64,000 nucleotides of DNA from Diplosphaera chodatii (Eukaryota; Chlorophyta; Trebouxiophyceae; Prasiolales; Stichococcaceae): the NCBI GenBank assembly GCA_032358165.1, contig JAALGY010000028.1:992001-1056000 (forward strand), given 5' to 3'. A model generated the notes under the pieces. It saw only the letters and a program-made list of their open reading frames with translations. It had not been told where the DNA came from and searched no databases. The stretch's first letter is position 1. The number at the start of each line of letters is the position of its first letter. Position numbers and translations under genes: made by a program. Below are positions 12,728 to 24,700 of this stretch, in pieces.

Positions 12728-15268
12728 ATGTCGGGCCAGGGGCGCGGCGGTCAGAAGCCAAGCCAGCGTCTTGGTTCACTGGCTGCCGACAAGGAGACAG
12801 AGAAGGCTGGCAGACTGGGTGATGACCGTCGTATGCGCAGAATTAGCACGCACTTCAGCACAGTGTGCCTACTTGTGAATTTGCAAGATCATGACTGACC
12901 TGCCCAGCGGCGCAGGTGCACTGCGCATGAGTGCAGCCGGCAGCGGCACTGGTGGCGTTGGCTCGACCAATGGCGCTTCAGGCAGCGCGCCAGCAAAGCT
13001 TGCAAAGGTGTGCGTGAGCCTGCAGCTGCGCCGGAAGCTGCTTGCAGTGCAAATGGTGTTGGTGACCGCATCGCTTTGGCGTCACATTCAATCGGCAATG
13101 ACACGCCTCGCAGGGCAAGTTCGTGCCAAAGGTCCCCGCAGCCAGGAAGAAGAGGGAGCCGCCTTCCGCGTTGGCAGAGTCGGTGCCAGCTGCACCCTCA
13201 GCAGAGACTGGCGGCGACGATTTCAATGACCTTGTTCAGAGGGTGAGGCCAACCATCCAAGCATTGTTGTGATTATCGATCATCCTGAACGTCCGCTGAG
13301 CGCGTCCTGTCAAACAAATACCAGCTATCCAAATCTGCCAGTGAGCCGCTGATGTGGCGAGTCTGTTGATGCGCTCCAGGCACAGGAGGCCGAGACGCGG
13401 CGTGCCGACCGCCGGGAGGGCCGCAGCCGTGGCCGACCCATCGGGCCTGCTGCGCCTGCAGAGGTGGCATTTGGCGGCGTCGGCGTCAAAACAGGTGCAT
13501 GTCCAAATTGACGTCTGACGCTGGCAGCTGTACAAGTGAGAAGTGTGCACCAGCGCTGTCGCACCATCAGTAGCAATGCCCCAGTCACACCATAGCTGCG
13601 CCTTGCCCGGCACATCAGGGTCACACATACGATGAGGACCAGTTGCTGGCTGGTCCCACACCATATACAAGTGAGTCGTGGCGTGTCCTGCAGAGTCTAA
13701 GCCGGGGGCCACAGGCTTCGTGGGTGGCGCAGCGGGCAGCCTCCCCGGCGGCAAGGTCACCAGCAAGGCCGCCAAAAGCCCGGCGGGCAGCAGCAAGAGC
13801 CCCACCGGCAGCCGCAAGGGCTCCATCAAAAGGAGCACCACATCAGTGCGGTACGCAGTGGGCCACCAGTAGGCTTGCCACATATTAGCTGCACCTGGTT
13901 GACCAAAATCACAGCAGGGCGATGGCGCCTCCTGCTGTACCCGCCACGTCGCTTCCGTGCGATGAAGTTTCTTCTGTCAGACAGGCATCCATTGTCATGT
14001 GCACGATTTGTCAGCCAAGGAAGCAACGGCTCCCGGTTGCTGGAACCACGTGGGTTCTGCTATCAAACTGGGCGCTGACCTGCTGTCACTGCCGTGACAC
14101 AGGAAGACAGCAGATGACATGGCCATCGACTCGTCAGAGGCCTTCCGCTCGGAGGACGAGGCGCCCGAGGGCCCGCTGGACTACCAGCAGAACTACCCCA
14201 CGATGCTGCCCTTCCTGCCGCCCGACCAGGAGGCGGCGCTGCAGGTTCGTGCCGGCATTTTGCTGCTGCGATACAGCTCGTGATCAAGTGGACCACTGCG
14301 GAGGGCAGTGGGTGCCAGCCAATCCTTGAGTCTGCGTCTCTTAACCTAGTTGACAACCAACACGAGAATTCATTGCGCAGGGTGTTCAGCAGCAGGCTGC
14401 AGCCGCGCTGCCCAGCAGCGTCGAGCGGCTACATGTGAGGAATTTGGCCTAAGATCGCCTGTGGCAGTGCCTGTGTCGCATGCTGGCTGCCTTGCATTGC
14501 AATGGTGCAAAGTGGCGACCCGGGTCGAGCTGTGATTTGGGGGTGGGACTGATGTGCTGGCTTGTCCGCATAGGACGATGCCGAGTGCTCCATGGCGGCC
14601 TACATGCAGCTGGCAGACGGAGCTGACAGCAGCGAGCAGCTGATGTTCTTTCAGCTGCCGATGCTGCTGCCGGCGCCCAACCGGGCGGTCAAATCGGAGT
14701 TCGGCAAGGGCGATGCACGCCCCACAGACGATGATGAGCCGCCCCCCAAGTCGCTGCCCATCGCATCCGCGCCTGGCGGCCTGGTCAGCATTGCCTCATA
14801 TATCTTCAATGCTCAAATGTGCACCTTGCCGGCCAGTGTGAGTTGCCAACATGGTGTGAGTACTTTTGTGCTCGGCGGGCGTGCAGATGGGCAAGCTGAA
14901 GGTGCACAAGAGCGGCAAGGTGAAGCTGCACCTGGGGGATGTGGCCTTCGACATGGCGCGCGGCATCGCATGCGAGGTGTGCAGCTGGTGGTCGCGGTGC
15001 ATACTCCTCCATACCCAGTGGCTGCATCACTCTCAAAGTTATTCTTTGTAGGTGTGCTTTGGATGGCTTGGGACCTGCATGTGCCAGGCTGTTTACCAAT
15101 AGTCCTGTGCGGCGTTTGATGGTGTGCGACTATGTAGTGCAGGTGCGGGAAGATGCCGTCATTGTCAATGCTGCTGGGAAGGGCGGCGGCAATGCGCTGC
15201 TGCTGGGGGAGGTCAGCAAGCACGTCGTGTGCACGCCAGACATGAAGTCGCTGCTGCAAGTCAAGTAG
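12728..15268 (+). CDS. POLR3D: DNA-directed RNA polymerase III subunit RPC4 (RPC53)
   Basis: Subunit of nuclear RNA polymerase III that forms a TFIIF-like subcomplex with RPC5 and acts in termination and reinitiation on tRNA and 5S genes. The diagnostic C-terminal domain is plain: MGKLKVHKSGKVKLHLGDV in the exon from 14887, then GIACEV, and after an intron VREDAVIVNAA and EVSKHVVCTPDMKSLLQVK before TAG at 15266-15268. The upstream half is low-complexity and basic/acidic as usual: exon 1 12728-12818, then 12916-13007, 13114-13242 (GKFVPKVPAARKKREPP) and 13380 on (RRADRREGRSRGRP). Middle exons include KPGATGFVGGAAG, LDYQQNYPTMLPFLPP and MFFQLPMLLPAPNR. The joint between the exon ending near 13494 and the one near 13619 does not keep frame with the obvious donor; a donor at about 13463 would. 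Confidence 0.9.
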
Positions 15269-16253
15269 TGCCTTTCAAACATCCTGTGCCACATCATGAA
15301 CCCAACCCCGGCTGTGAGGCGCCACGTGGCAGCGCCCTCAGACAAGGTGTTTGTCTAGCTCTGGGTGTGGCGCATGTCAGCACCCGCCAGTTCTGCTCCG
15401 GCCAATGTCAGTGTCAGTAATGCCATCAGTTTTGCAGGCGTCTGATGCCAACGTCTGCCCACTCAGTCATCGATCTGTCTCAACGTATCCTTCAGTCTTG
15501 CTGAAGCACCAGCTACAAGGCCTTGTACTCATCAGCTGCATACCGCGCCACTAGTTCCCAGTGTCCAGAATTGTTGCGCCACCCTGAAAATGTTCATACT
15601 CTGACTCGCTTTCATCTCCACGCTCCACGTGTGCGACGCGACTCCGCTCAGCATGCGCCTCAATTGTACATCTGCATCCGGACCGTGAATTTGTATGAGT
15701 ATCACTGGTGTCATAGCAGGAGCATACGAGTTGTCCTTGAAACTGATGCAGTGATGATCGATGGTTGACACGGTTTAAAGCAAGAGCTGGCGAATGCATA
15801 CACCGGAAGCCAGAGCGAGGTGATCTTTTAGCATTGCGTATGGTACCTCGTAGGGCGAGGGCCTGCGAAGGCCGTTGAACGGCTGGCTGACCCTCGCACC
15901 CAGGTGGCCGAGTGTCGAAGCCACCTTCCGGAGCACCGCTTTCGGTCGAACCAGGTTATATTGGCGCGTCACCACGTCCTCGTCTTCACCCAACACATCA
16001 AGGCTCAGGATCCTGAGGCGAAACGCTTGACCGTTGGGCAGCGATGGTGCGGTGTCGTTGATGTCGGTTGCATCGTCAGTGCATGCACGGCTCGCTCGTG
16101 GGGAGCAACAGGCCATCGCCATCGGCAAACGACCTTGGACACCAGAGTGGCGACAAACACCACCAAATGGCTGGAAGGGCACGACGCGCACCGGCCTGCA
16201 CGCACTATCGCGTGCATGTCGGGGCATTCCGAGATCTTGGCTGATCAGGGTTT
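15269..16253. other. Convergent intergenic region, RPC4 / pseudouridine synthase
   Basis: Nearly 1 kb between two convergent genes. The minus strand stays open for about 150 codons at 15775-16227 and contains LSLDVLGEDEDVVTRQY, but I recognise no family in it. Otherwise only the two 3' UTRs are expected. Confidence 0.4.
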
Positions 16254-18098
16254 TCAGAGCCAGGTCCAGGCAGCAGCGCCCTCCAGAGCCTCCTTGAACG
16301 GCGATGGCGGGTCCGCGACCAGGTGCATGAGCTCACCTGCATACGAACGTCGTGCAAGATGTTTCTGAGCCCACATGACACGCCAGAGATGACATTTCCT
16401 CAACCTTGGGGAGGGTACGGACGCATCATTACCTGTGACAGGATGGCATAGTTGCAGCTGCCAGCTGTGCAAGCTGTAACCCGTGTCCCCAGGCATCGCT
16501 GCTCTACCACCTGCATCGCCTTCAGCAATCGCTGCAGTACATATCCCGCCCCCTGCTGCATAAAGTCTGTCCCCTACGAGTGGGTGGCCCATTGCAGCAG
16601 AATGGATCCGGATCTGGTGCGGTCGCCCTACGGAAGCAGGTGAGCAGGGTCACTTCACCTCGTCGAGTTGAGTGAAACAGCGGTGATGAGCTCTATGCAG
16701 CCAGCAATGACGCACGTTCGGACCGACCTGACAGGATCTCGACTGCAAGGACGGCAGCATTCTGCTGCGGCAGGCGGCACACAACGCTCCAGAGGGACTT
16801 GGCCGGCTTGCCGCCTGCCGTGTCCGCCACGTGCAGCTCACTGCGCGCGTCGTGACGGTGCGTGACAGCAGAGCCGCCAACGTCACTGGTTTGATATTTG
16901 GAGGCATGCCAGACCGCATCAGGGGCGCATGCACCTTCACATGCTCTGACAGAATGCACAGCGCTTTTACCTAGCCAAGCCTTTGAGATGCATCCGGCCA
17001 ATGGTAACTTCCACCGCCCCGCTGTCTGCTGCAGGGCTGCCTGATACCAATGCTAAGTACAGCTTTCGGAGGTTAGAGCCTGGCTGCTGCTGCGGCTGCA
17101 TATTCCCAGGGCACATGCTGGCCGTGCTCGTGGCGTGCTGCAGCTGTGTTTTGCTGGCAAAGTCGGCCGTCAGCTGCCGGCGTGCCGCAGTAGAGCGGGC
17201 GCACAGCAGCAGCCCTGGAGCGTCATTGTGATTTTACAGGTGAGCTCCACGATGTGCTGAGACTCTGTGACACCAAGGACTTCTCATGCAGCAGATGTCG
17301 AGTGCTGACCTGAAGTGCCTCGACCAAGGCGGTGGACTGGCGTGGGTGGCGCTCCACCAAAGTGTTCTCGCAAGATGGTAAGCACGCAGCGGTGGTGGAA
17401 GCAGCCGTTCGGCAGCACTTGTAGCCCAGCCGGCTTGTCCACTGCCACCTATCTGGCCAGCCACATCTTCGTCACACTTGCAAGATGGGAACAGCTGCAT
17501 TGCAAGCGAAGGAAGTGCATCAACGGGGTGGAGGGTTCGCAAGCGTTTGTACGCACCACATGATTATCAATGTGGACGACCCTCAGCCAGTTGGGCGCAT
17601 GGGGCTCTGTCCATGGGGTGCGGCGGTACTCGAGGACAGCCCGGCACCTGACGGGGGTCATGCCGTGCCTTTGATGCTTGAGAGCAGAATGTTTCATATG
17701 ACGGTAACGAGGCTGCTGCATGGACATGAACTCGACGCAAGGCCCACCTGAGAACGAAGCCTGGATCACGCACAATGACGCCATTCACGCTGATCTGGCC
17801 CTCTGCAATGCGGAATGTCCACCTGCGTCCGGTGTGAAGTCATGTCTGTGTACGCCGCTCAGCACAGTTGTTGTTGTTGTGGTACAGTGGTGCAGGGCAG
17901 AGATGCCGCAGCAGTTGCCTCGCACTCTGCGCACGAAGCTGTTGCCCGGTGTTTCGCGCAGTAAAAGCTCAGCAGCGTGTCCCTCGTGCCATGCCGGCCT
18001 GTCACATGGTCCGTGAACGTGGCTGTGCTGAGTTCCGGCCACAAGCTTGTGATCACGGTGCCGACTGTGGGCGCGGTGAGTGCAGGACTTGCCAGCAT
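16254..18098 (-). CDS. RNA pseudouridine synthase, RluA superfamily, plant RPS5 class
   Basis: Isomerises uridine to pseudouridine in rRNA or tRNA. Exons on the minus strand: start at 18098 with MLASPALTAP and SLWPELSTATFTD, then LLSFYCAKHRATAS joined to WTFRIAEGQISVNGVIVRDP (17822 downward), WLRVVHIDNHV joined to AVDKPAGLQVLPNG, TILREHFGGAPPTPVHRL, then GRGTSG joined to LLLCARSTAARRQLTADFAS, KLYLALVSG, AVLAVEILSGRPHQIRIH and MGHPLVGDRLYAAGG, ending at 16254. The order matches plant RNA pseudouridine synthase 5 from the WPEL N terminus to the RPHQIRIH box. Where most of the superfamily has HRLD with the catalytic aspartate, this reads HRLG; to my memory the plant RPS5 class shares that. Upstream it is divergent from the SMC gene. 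Confidence 0.85.
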
Positions 18099-18705
18099 TG
18101 CAGCATCAATGCGACTCCATGCGCTACATGAATGTCATAAGGCCCTTTGATCTTGTTGGATGCTCGAGCGTCCCGGTGGTGCGTATACTTTGAAGCGATG
18201 CACCGACTGTCATGCAGGTGTTCACACCGACCAGTGCTGTGTCGCAGTGGCAACGTGACATGCTGCAGACGGCAGACAGACACCGCCTGCAGAAAGCGGT
18301 GCTCGACGTTGTGAAGATGCCTCAGACATCTGCAACAGGCGTTAGATACAAGGTGACACATCTTGGAAGTCTCGGCATGGCAGGGGGGCGAGGTGCTGCT
18401 TCCATCGTGCCAAAATTCAACGGCCTCACACATTGCCGCCATCGAGGGCTTGGCATGTAACGTGAGCATGCCAGTATCAGAAGGCTGCACGATGTAGGAC
18501 TGTGAACAGCCCACAGGACGTTGCTAGGCCAGTTTGGGCCCACGCAATGGTCGTTAGGATGAAACCTGCACAATTCACACACTAACCGTGTTCGTCATCA
18601 GCTGCGCATGCAGACACAGCAGCTGGTAGCCCACTAGCTACCGGCGGCTTGTACAAACCTGATCAGCAGCCGTAGGGTTTCGCATCAGAAAACAGATTGA
18701 GCGCG
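18099..18705. other. Divergent upstream region, pseudouridine synthase / SMC
   Basis: About 0.6 kb separating the start of the minus-strand pseudouridine synthase from the proposed start of the plus-strand SMC gene. No exon recognised; it should hold both promoters. Confidence 0.4.
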
Positions 18706-21700
18706 ATGGGTCGTGCCAGGTTGCGCCATGTCACCCTGAAAGGTGTGTTCCTGCACAATCTGCTGCACCGACCTAAGCAAGATTTTGCATGGCACGTCCT
18801 TCACGGTTGCGAGGCACACACCTCGTGAGTACGCAGCACAAACCCGTTTATTGCACTCGTAGGCTTCAAGGCGTTCCAGAGTGCTGACATTGGACCACTT
18901 GAAGACTTCACCTGCATCATCGGTTGCAATGGGCATGGCAAAAGGTCGGTAAGCTCACATGCTTGTCACCTGGTCCCGGCAGCTGCTACCATTGTAGCAT
19001 CCTTGCAAGCATGCACACTCGCGGTTTGCACGATTGCGCATGCGATCGATTCAGGCATACATCTGGCGTTGAGATGCTGCTTGTGCGCTGGCTGACATGC
19101 ATGCTTGCCTGTTGCCCCAGTGTGCTGGGCGATGCTATCCACTTCGTGCTGTGCGGGCTGCGTAACTGCAAGTTCGGAGACATTGCCTGTCAGAACATGC
19201 AGCTTAGCGGCAGCAACAACCTGACTCCTGCTCGAGCAGTCACAGTTACGCTGACACTTGAGCTGTCGCCTGCGACTGGTGGGCAGAGCCCATGCAGTGT
19301 CTCATTCAGCCGGACATGCAAACTCGCGTCGTCCAAGAGCACTGTGACATTGCGCGACGCAGATGGCGGGTTGCAGCAACTGTCAGAGGTAGGAGAATAC
19401 CAATCTCCCTTTGTGATCGCATACATGCTGCTAATATGAAAATCACTACGATGCATGTGATCAGCGTCATGCGTCTGCTGCGTCTGCAGGTTGAATTGGT
19501 GCAGAGGCTGCTGGACATGGGCCTTGACACCAGTAAAGTGGATAGGTTGTGATAGATATCTGGCATTACAATGTTGCGCTGTACATGCATGCAAATTTGC
19601 ACCCCTATGCACAGGTACCTCTATGCATTTGTGTTTACGTGCTGCAGGTTCATGGTGCGGCAGGGCAGGCTGCCTGTGCCACTGCAGGATGGCGTGCAAC
19701 TGTGCAACGTGTTTGAAGAGGCTGTTGGCACTGACATGCATGCTGCGCAGATTGCCGCCAAGGCCGCTGCAGCAGCTGCAGAGCAGAGGCGCATTGACGC
19801 TATGACTGAGGAGATCGAGCGGTGAGCTGCGCCATGTCTGCTGCATGATTCAGTTGGTGCGAGTCTTGCATACTTGGCATAGCCTGTCTTCTGGCAAGCT
19901 GAAAGCAGGGCATGGACCAGTACGACATTTTGTGTTCAACATACCAACGGCACCACTGAACACCTGACGTCATGCAGGACGAGCAACAAGCGGCAGCAGC
20001 TAGCGCCACAAGTGGCTGTGTGGCAGGAGTATAGTGCTGATGCTGAAGCACTGCAGAGAGAGCGGGTGCAGGTTGTCAGGTTGGCCTGCTAGCAGTTGTC
20101 CATGCATACGTACGGGATTGTGATTTGGTGCAAACTGTCAACCACAGCCACTTCCATGTGTACACAATAGCAAAACAGCTCGTGCCAACGGTCTGAATGC
20201 AGGGCCCACCTGCCAGTCCTGGACGAAGCGGCAGCTGCAGCTAGGGTCGCAGCCTCAGAATGTGCCACGGCGCTCGAACAGGCAACCGCAGCTGCAGTGG
20301 TGCAGCAGCACAGTGCAAGTGTCGTGGAGAAAGATCACTCCGAGCTTGAAAGTGCACACAAAACAACCTGCCGCAGCCACAGCAAGGTGTTGAAGTTGTC
20401 GTATTCAAATGCATGTGCCTTTGCAGTGCAACGTTCTTGGATGCAAATAGCATATGCAGCCTAATCGAACTGCCACGTTGGTGAACAGCCTGATGTCAGT
20501 TCGCTCAGCAATCATTCACTGCACGTGGAGCAGGCTGCCAGACACTCGGAGAAGCTTGCGTTGGAGGGTGAGGAGTGTGGCGTGCGTGCCGAGGCGGTGG
20601 CTGCTGAGCACGCGGCAGCAACGCGACGGCAGAGACGGCTACAGAAGGCCCTTGCCCTCAAGCAGCAGGCGATGCAGGCTGCCAGGTGGCGGCATGCCGC
20701 AGATGTGCCTGGACTGAGGTCCTTGCCATGCGAGGAACTGGAGCGTCATTCTCAACAATGCTGCCAGTCATTGGTCCTGTCCATTCTGGGGGCAACAGGA
20801 AGGCAGTGCTTGGCGGACAGCCGCAGCTGGACGAGCTGGCCGCGGCGAAGGCATCGCTGACTGCCCAGCTGCAGGCGATGCAAGATGCTCTGATGGGCAA
20901 GGGGCACGACCTCAGCAGCTTGGCTGTCCTTAAGGTATGTGCAGCCAGACGTGACGCGCCCACTGGGCGACAACATCTTTACAACTAAAATATGCGCACC
21001 CACAGGCAACACCTTGACTTGAGGTTCACACACACATGGGCTTCCATGGATCAGGCAGACACCCAGCGGTGCCTGGCACAACTGGAGCAGTGGGACACCG
21101 CCAAGACGGCACATAGCCAGCGCATGGCAGCCCAGGAGGCCAAAGTGCAGCGGGCACAGGACAAGGCCGATGCCGCAATGGCTGCCACGCATGCTCATGA
21201 CCTGGAGGTGACTTGTCTAATTGATATCGATCATGATCAGGATCGGTTTGAGACATCAACAAGAATAAGGCACTCCAACTATTCCTTTGTATTCCTGTCG
21301 AGCAGATGCGATGCAAACGTACAAACATTCGAGTGTCTGTTGTCGTCAGGGTGTCAGCATCAGGGAACGCAAGGAAGGTGCTCAGGCAAAGCTGCACGAG
21401 CTGGAGAGCGCCCTTGGCGTCCTGAGACAGCGCCGAAGTGATCTGCTGTCCAGGGCAGCAGCCATTCAGGTGCTCATCTGCTGTGCATCCATGCATTTGC
21501 CACAGCCCTTCGTGCAGCAGGTCAAACTCAACCACTGTACCGCAACACATATTGCACAGGAGCGAGCGGATGCCCTGCAGCGCGAGCAGTGTGTCAGTGC
21601 TGCCAGCGGCAATAGTGGCAACTCCCGCAAGGATCCACTCACGGCATTGCGCCAACAAGGTAACGGTTGCGACACCCTGTCTCCACAGACTTGTTGCATT

Positions 21701-24700
21701 CTGCAGCCATATGCTCATTCTACATGTTGCATCGCTTTGTAGATTATTTGGGCAGCAGCATCCATGGGCGCTGCTGTGACATCGCTGAGATCACGGATGC
21801 AAGCGCTGTCACTGCCATCAATGCTGTGCTGTCACAGCTCTGCAATCTGGTGCGCTGAGGGGATACAGGTGCTATGCATGTGGATGCGGCAGCGTCCTGC
21901 GCCATTGTGTAAGATGTGCTGAAACCAGCTGTCCAGAGAAGCAACGACCTCCTGTTGTTGGTATGGCGTTGCAGGCGTCCACAATCTTCGTCTCCAGCCG
22001 ATCAGCCGCGCAGCGTGTCATTGAGCACTACACCTGCACGCGCATTGGGCTTGTGCACTGCAAAATCGTGGACGAGACTAGCAGCAGGTATTGGCAGATG
22101 CCAGGCCCTTGCTTCATCTCACGGCAATGTGCCTCCTCCCCTGAAGAGTGTGCTGAGATCGGTCTGTGTTTTGTGCAGGCAGGCGCGCCAACCACCAGCA
22201 GAATCGCAGCCTCTAACAACATACATCTGCAGCAAGACAGGCGACATACAGGCACTGAAGCCGCTGCAAGTGATGCTGGAGAGCTGGACCCTCGTACCAG
22301 ACCGCAGAGGTATGAATGGCGATGTGGCTGCACATATGTATGAATGATTATGGAGTGTGCATGTATGAGCAAACACAATCATGCGACATTTCGAACTATC
22401 AGTGTGGGCAATTCTGACTACCGAGGAATGCTCGTTTGGTGCAGCCGCCATCAATATGATTGTTCGCCGCAAGTGTGAAGGCTTCAACCTGGTCACTGCA
22501 GCAGTGTGTCATGGTTTTGCATGTTTTGCGTCTGCATGCAAACCATGTTTTAACTATACAGCCTTATACAGCAGCCAGGGTTGTACACTTGGCATATCAC
22601 CGCCAGAGCCTCGCACACAGATGCACTTTTTCACAATGCAGGGCGAGATATTCAGAGCAGATGGCGAGGTAGTCAGCAGTTCCTTTGCATCCCAATCTGC
22701 TGCGCCTTACCGCTTGAGTTGCGCAGGTGCCAAACTCTGTCTGCAACACATATGTTTGTTCCTTGGCATGCTTGCCGTTGTATACATCCGCTATTGGCTA
22801 ACATCTGGGTTAGTGCATCCATAGCCGAGCTTGAGGTTAAAGAGTCACTGAGGGTTGCCAATGCAGGAGAGAGCAGTGCAGAGGCTGTGGACACAGCAGC
22901 TGTTGCGGCGTTGCAGCAGGAGCACGCTCAGGTTCGAAAGCAAATCAAAAACCTACAGGAGCAGGTGAGCACATATTTCGACACCATCGTGTATCAGATC
23001 AACAAGTACGAGCAGCAATGTCTACAGTCCTCTTCGATTGAAGAGAGAGGCATTGACACATGAGACTTCTGCAATTCCGCTTTGCTGCCATCACCCGCTC
23101 AAGGACCTCCCGGCACCTGCCAATGTAGGTGCAGAGCATCGATAAGCAGCGAGCAAGCAAGGAGAAGGACTTGCGGGCTGTGCAGCGGGCGCTAGACCAC
23201 CAGCAGCGGCAGCTGCGACACCATGTGCCCACCGCTTGGACACTGCCCTGCAATACAGTGACACTTGTCATACCTGCTTGTGGCAGCATTATGTTCAGGT
23301 CACGACACCATGTGCTTCCTTGTGACATACACCACCATGATGCACTTCTGCTGCCCCAGGATGATCACGGTGGCAAGCTGCAAGCGACGCTTGCTGCTGC
23401 ACAGCGCAGCCTGGCATTGGCAAACAACGCGCTGACTGCTCTCAGGCATGCTGCTGGGCTTCTCTCATTCAGGATGCTGATTCCACATCTTCATGTAGCT
23501 GGTCTTCCTGGCGAGCGTTCACAGGAGTTCTGTGTGCCATTACCACCAGGAACAACACTCTAGACAATGGCGAGCGGGCAGCGCTTGAGGCAGGCCTGGA
23601 GACCGCCCGCTGTGCATACACCACAGCATGCCAAGCGGCTGCTGGTGACGACTCCATCGTGCAGGCTGAGGCGAAGCTGCAGGCAGTCCAGCAGCAGCAT
23701 GCAGAGGTGACACTGTTTATGCTACATCGTCGCACCGTCTGGGTAGCACTCACACAGACATTTTGTTGCAACGCCTGGCCGCTCAGATGCACGATTGAGC
23801 TTGGACGCAGCGCGAGTCCGTCCAAGATCTGCAACTCGCTGTTGGTGTCCTCGTGATGCATAGGCCGCTGCAGCAGCAGCAGACGCTGACACCTCACTGC
23901 AGCTGGAGACGGCTCGAGTCCAGCAGCTGCAGGAGCAACTTGCTGACACAGCTGCTACCCTGCAAAGTGGTGCGTCAGTGGCAGCCTGCCGTCTTCCGAC
24001 CGACTGACACATGTGCGCCGCATGCACTGCATGTACTCTGCACCAAACCGTGACCACAACACCACATGATGTGTGCGCACCTGCAGTGGACCCTGCGGTG
24101 GCGCGGCAGCGTCTGGCGGGGCTCGAGGCTGCAGCTGCGGAGGCGCAGGCGGCAGCCCAGCAGGCGGAGGCTGCGGCGGCGGCGGCGGGGCAGGCGCTTG
24201 CAGCCCACAGGAAGGAGCTGAAAGCGCAGCAGAGGTGCCTAGCTGCTCAATACCCTGCCAGGTTGTGGCTTGGTGCTCGATCATTGCGTCCGCACTCCCT
24301 GCTGCACGCAACCTGCATCCTGAGCAAGTGATCTGCAACCTTGCTGTAGGAGGCTGAAAGCAGCTGTTGAGGAAGCAGACATTGCCCGGCAGATCAACGA
24401 CGAGGCTCAACAGCACCTGCGGCAGGTTGAGTCGGCGCTGCAGCAGCTGCAACGGGAGGCTGCGGCCTACAACATCTCAGCGCCAGCCCAGGGTAGTGCT
24501 GACCCATATACAGATGCATGCACTGGCATGTGCGGTTTCTGTGCTGTGAATTCCAAGAAACCTTCTGTGAGCTGTGCAGTGGTACCACCTACAGGCGGTG
24601 GCAAAGACAGCATCGGCACCAACGGGCCGGCGGGTGACGCAACTACCAGCAGTGGATCAGAGGCGCCGAATCTTAGGCAGAGACGTGCACAGACGAGCCG

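Noticed and set aside
17868..17882. TTG repeat as a microsatellite of note
   Set aside because: Only about five units, within the intron after the first pseudouridine synthase exon; ordinary simple sequence.
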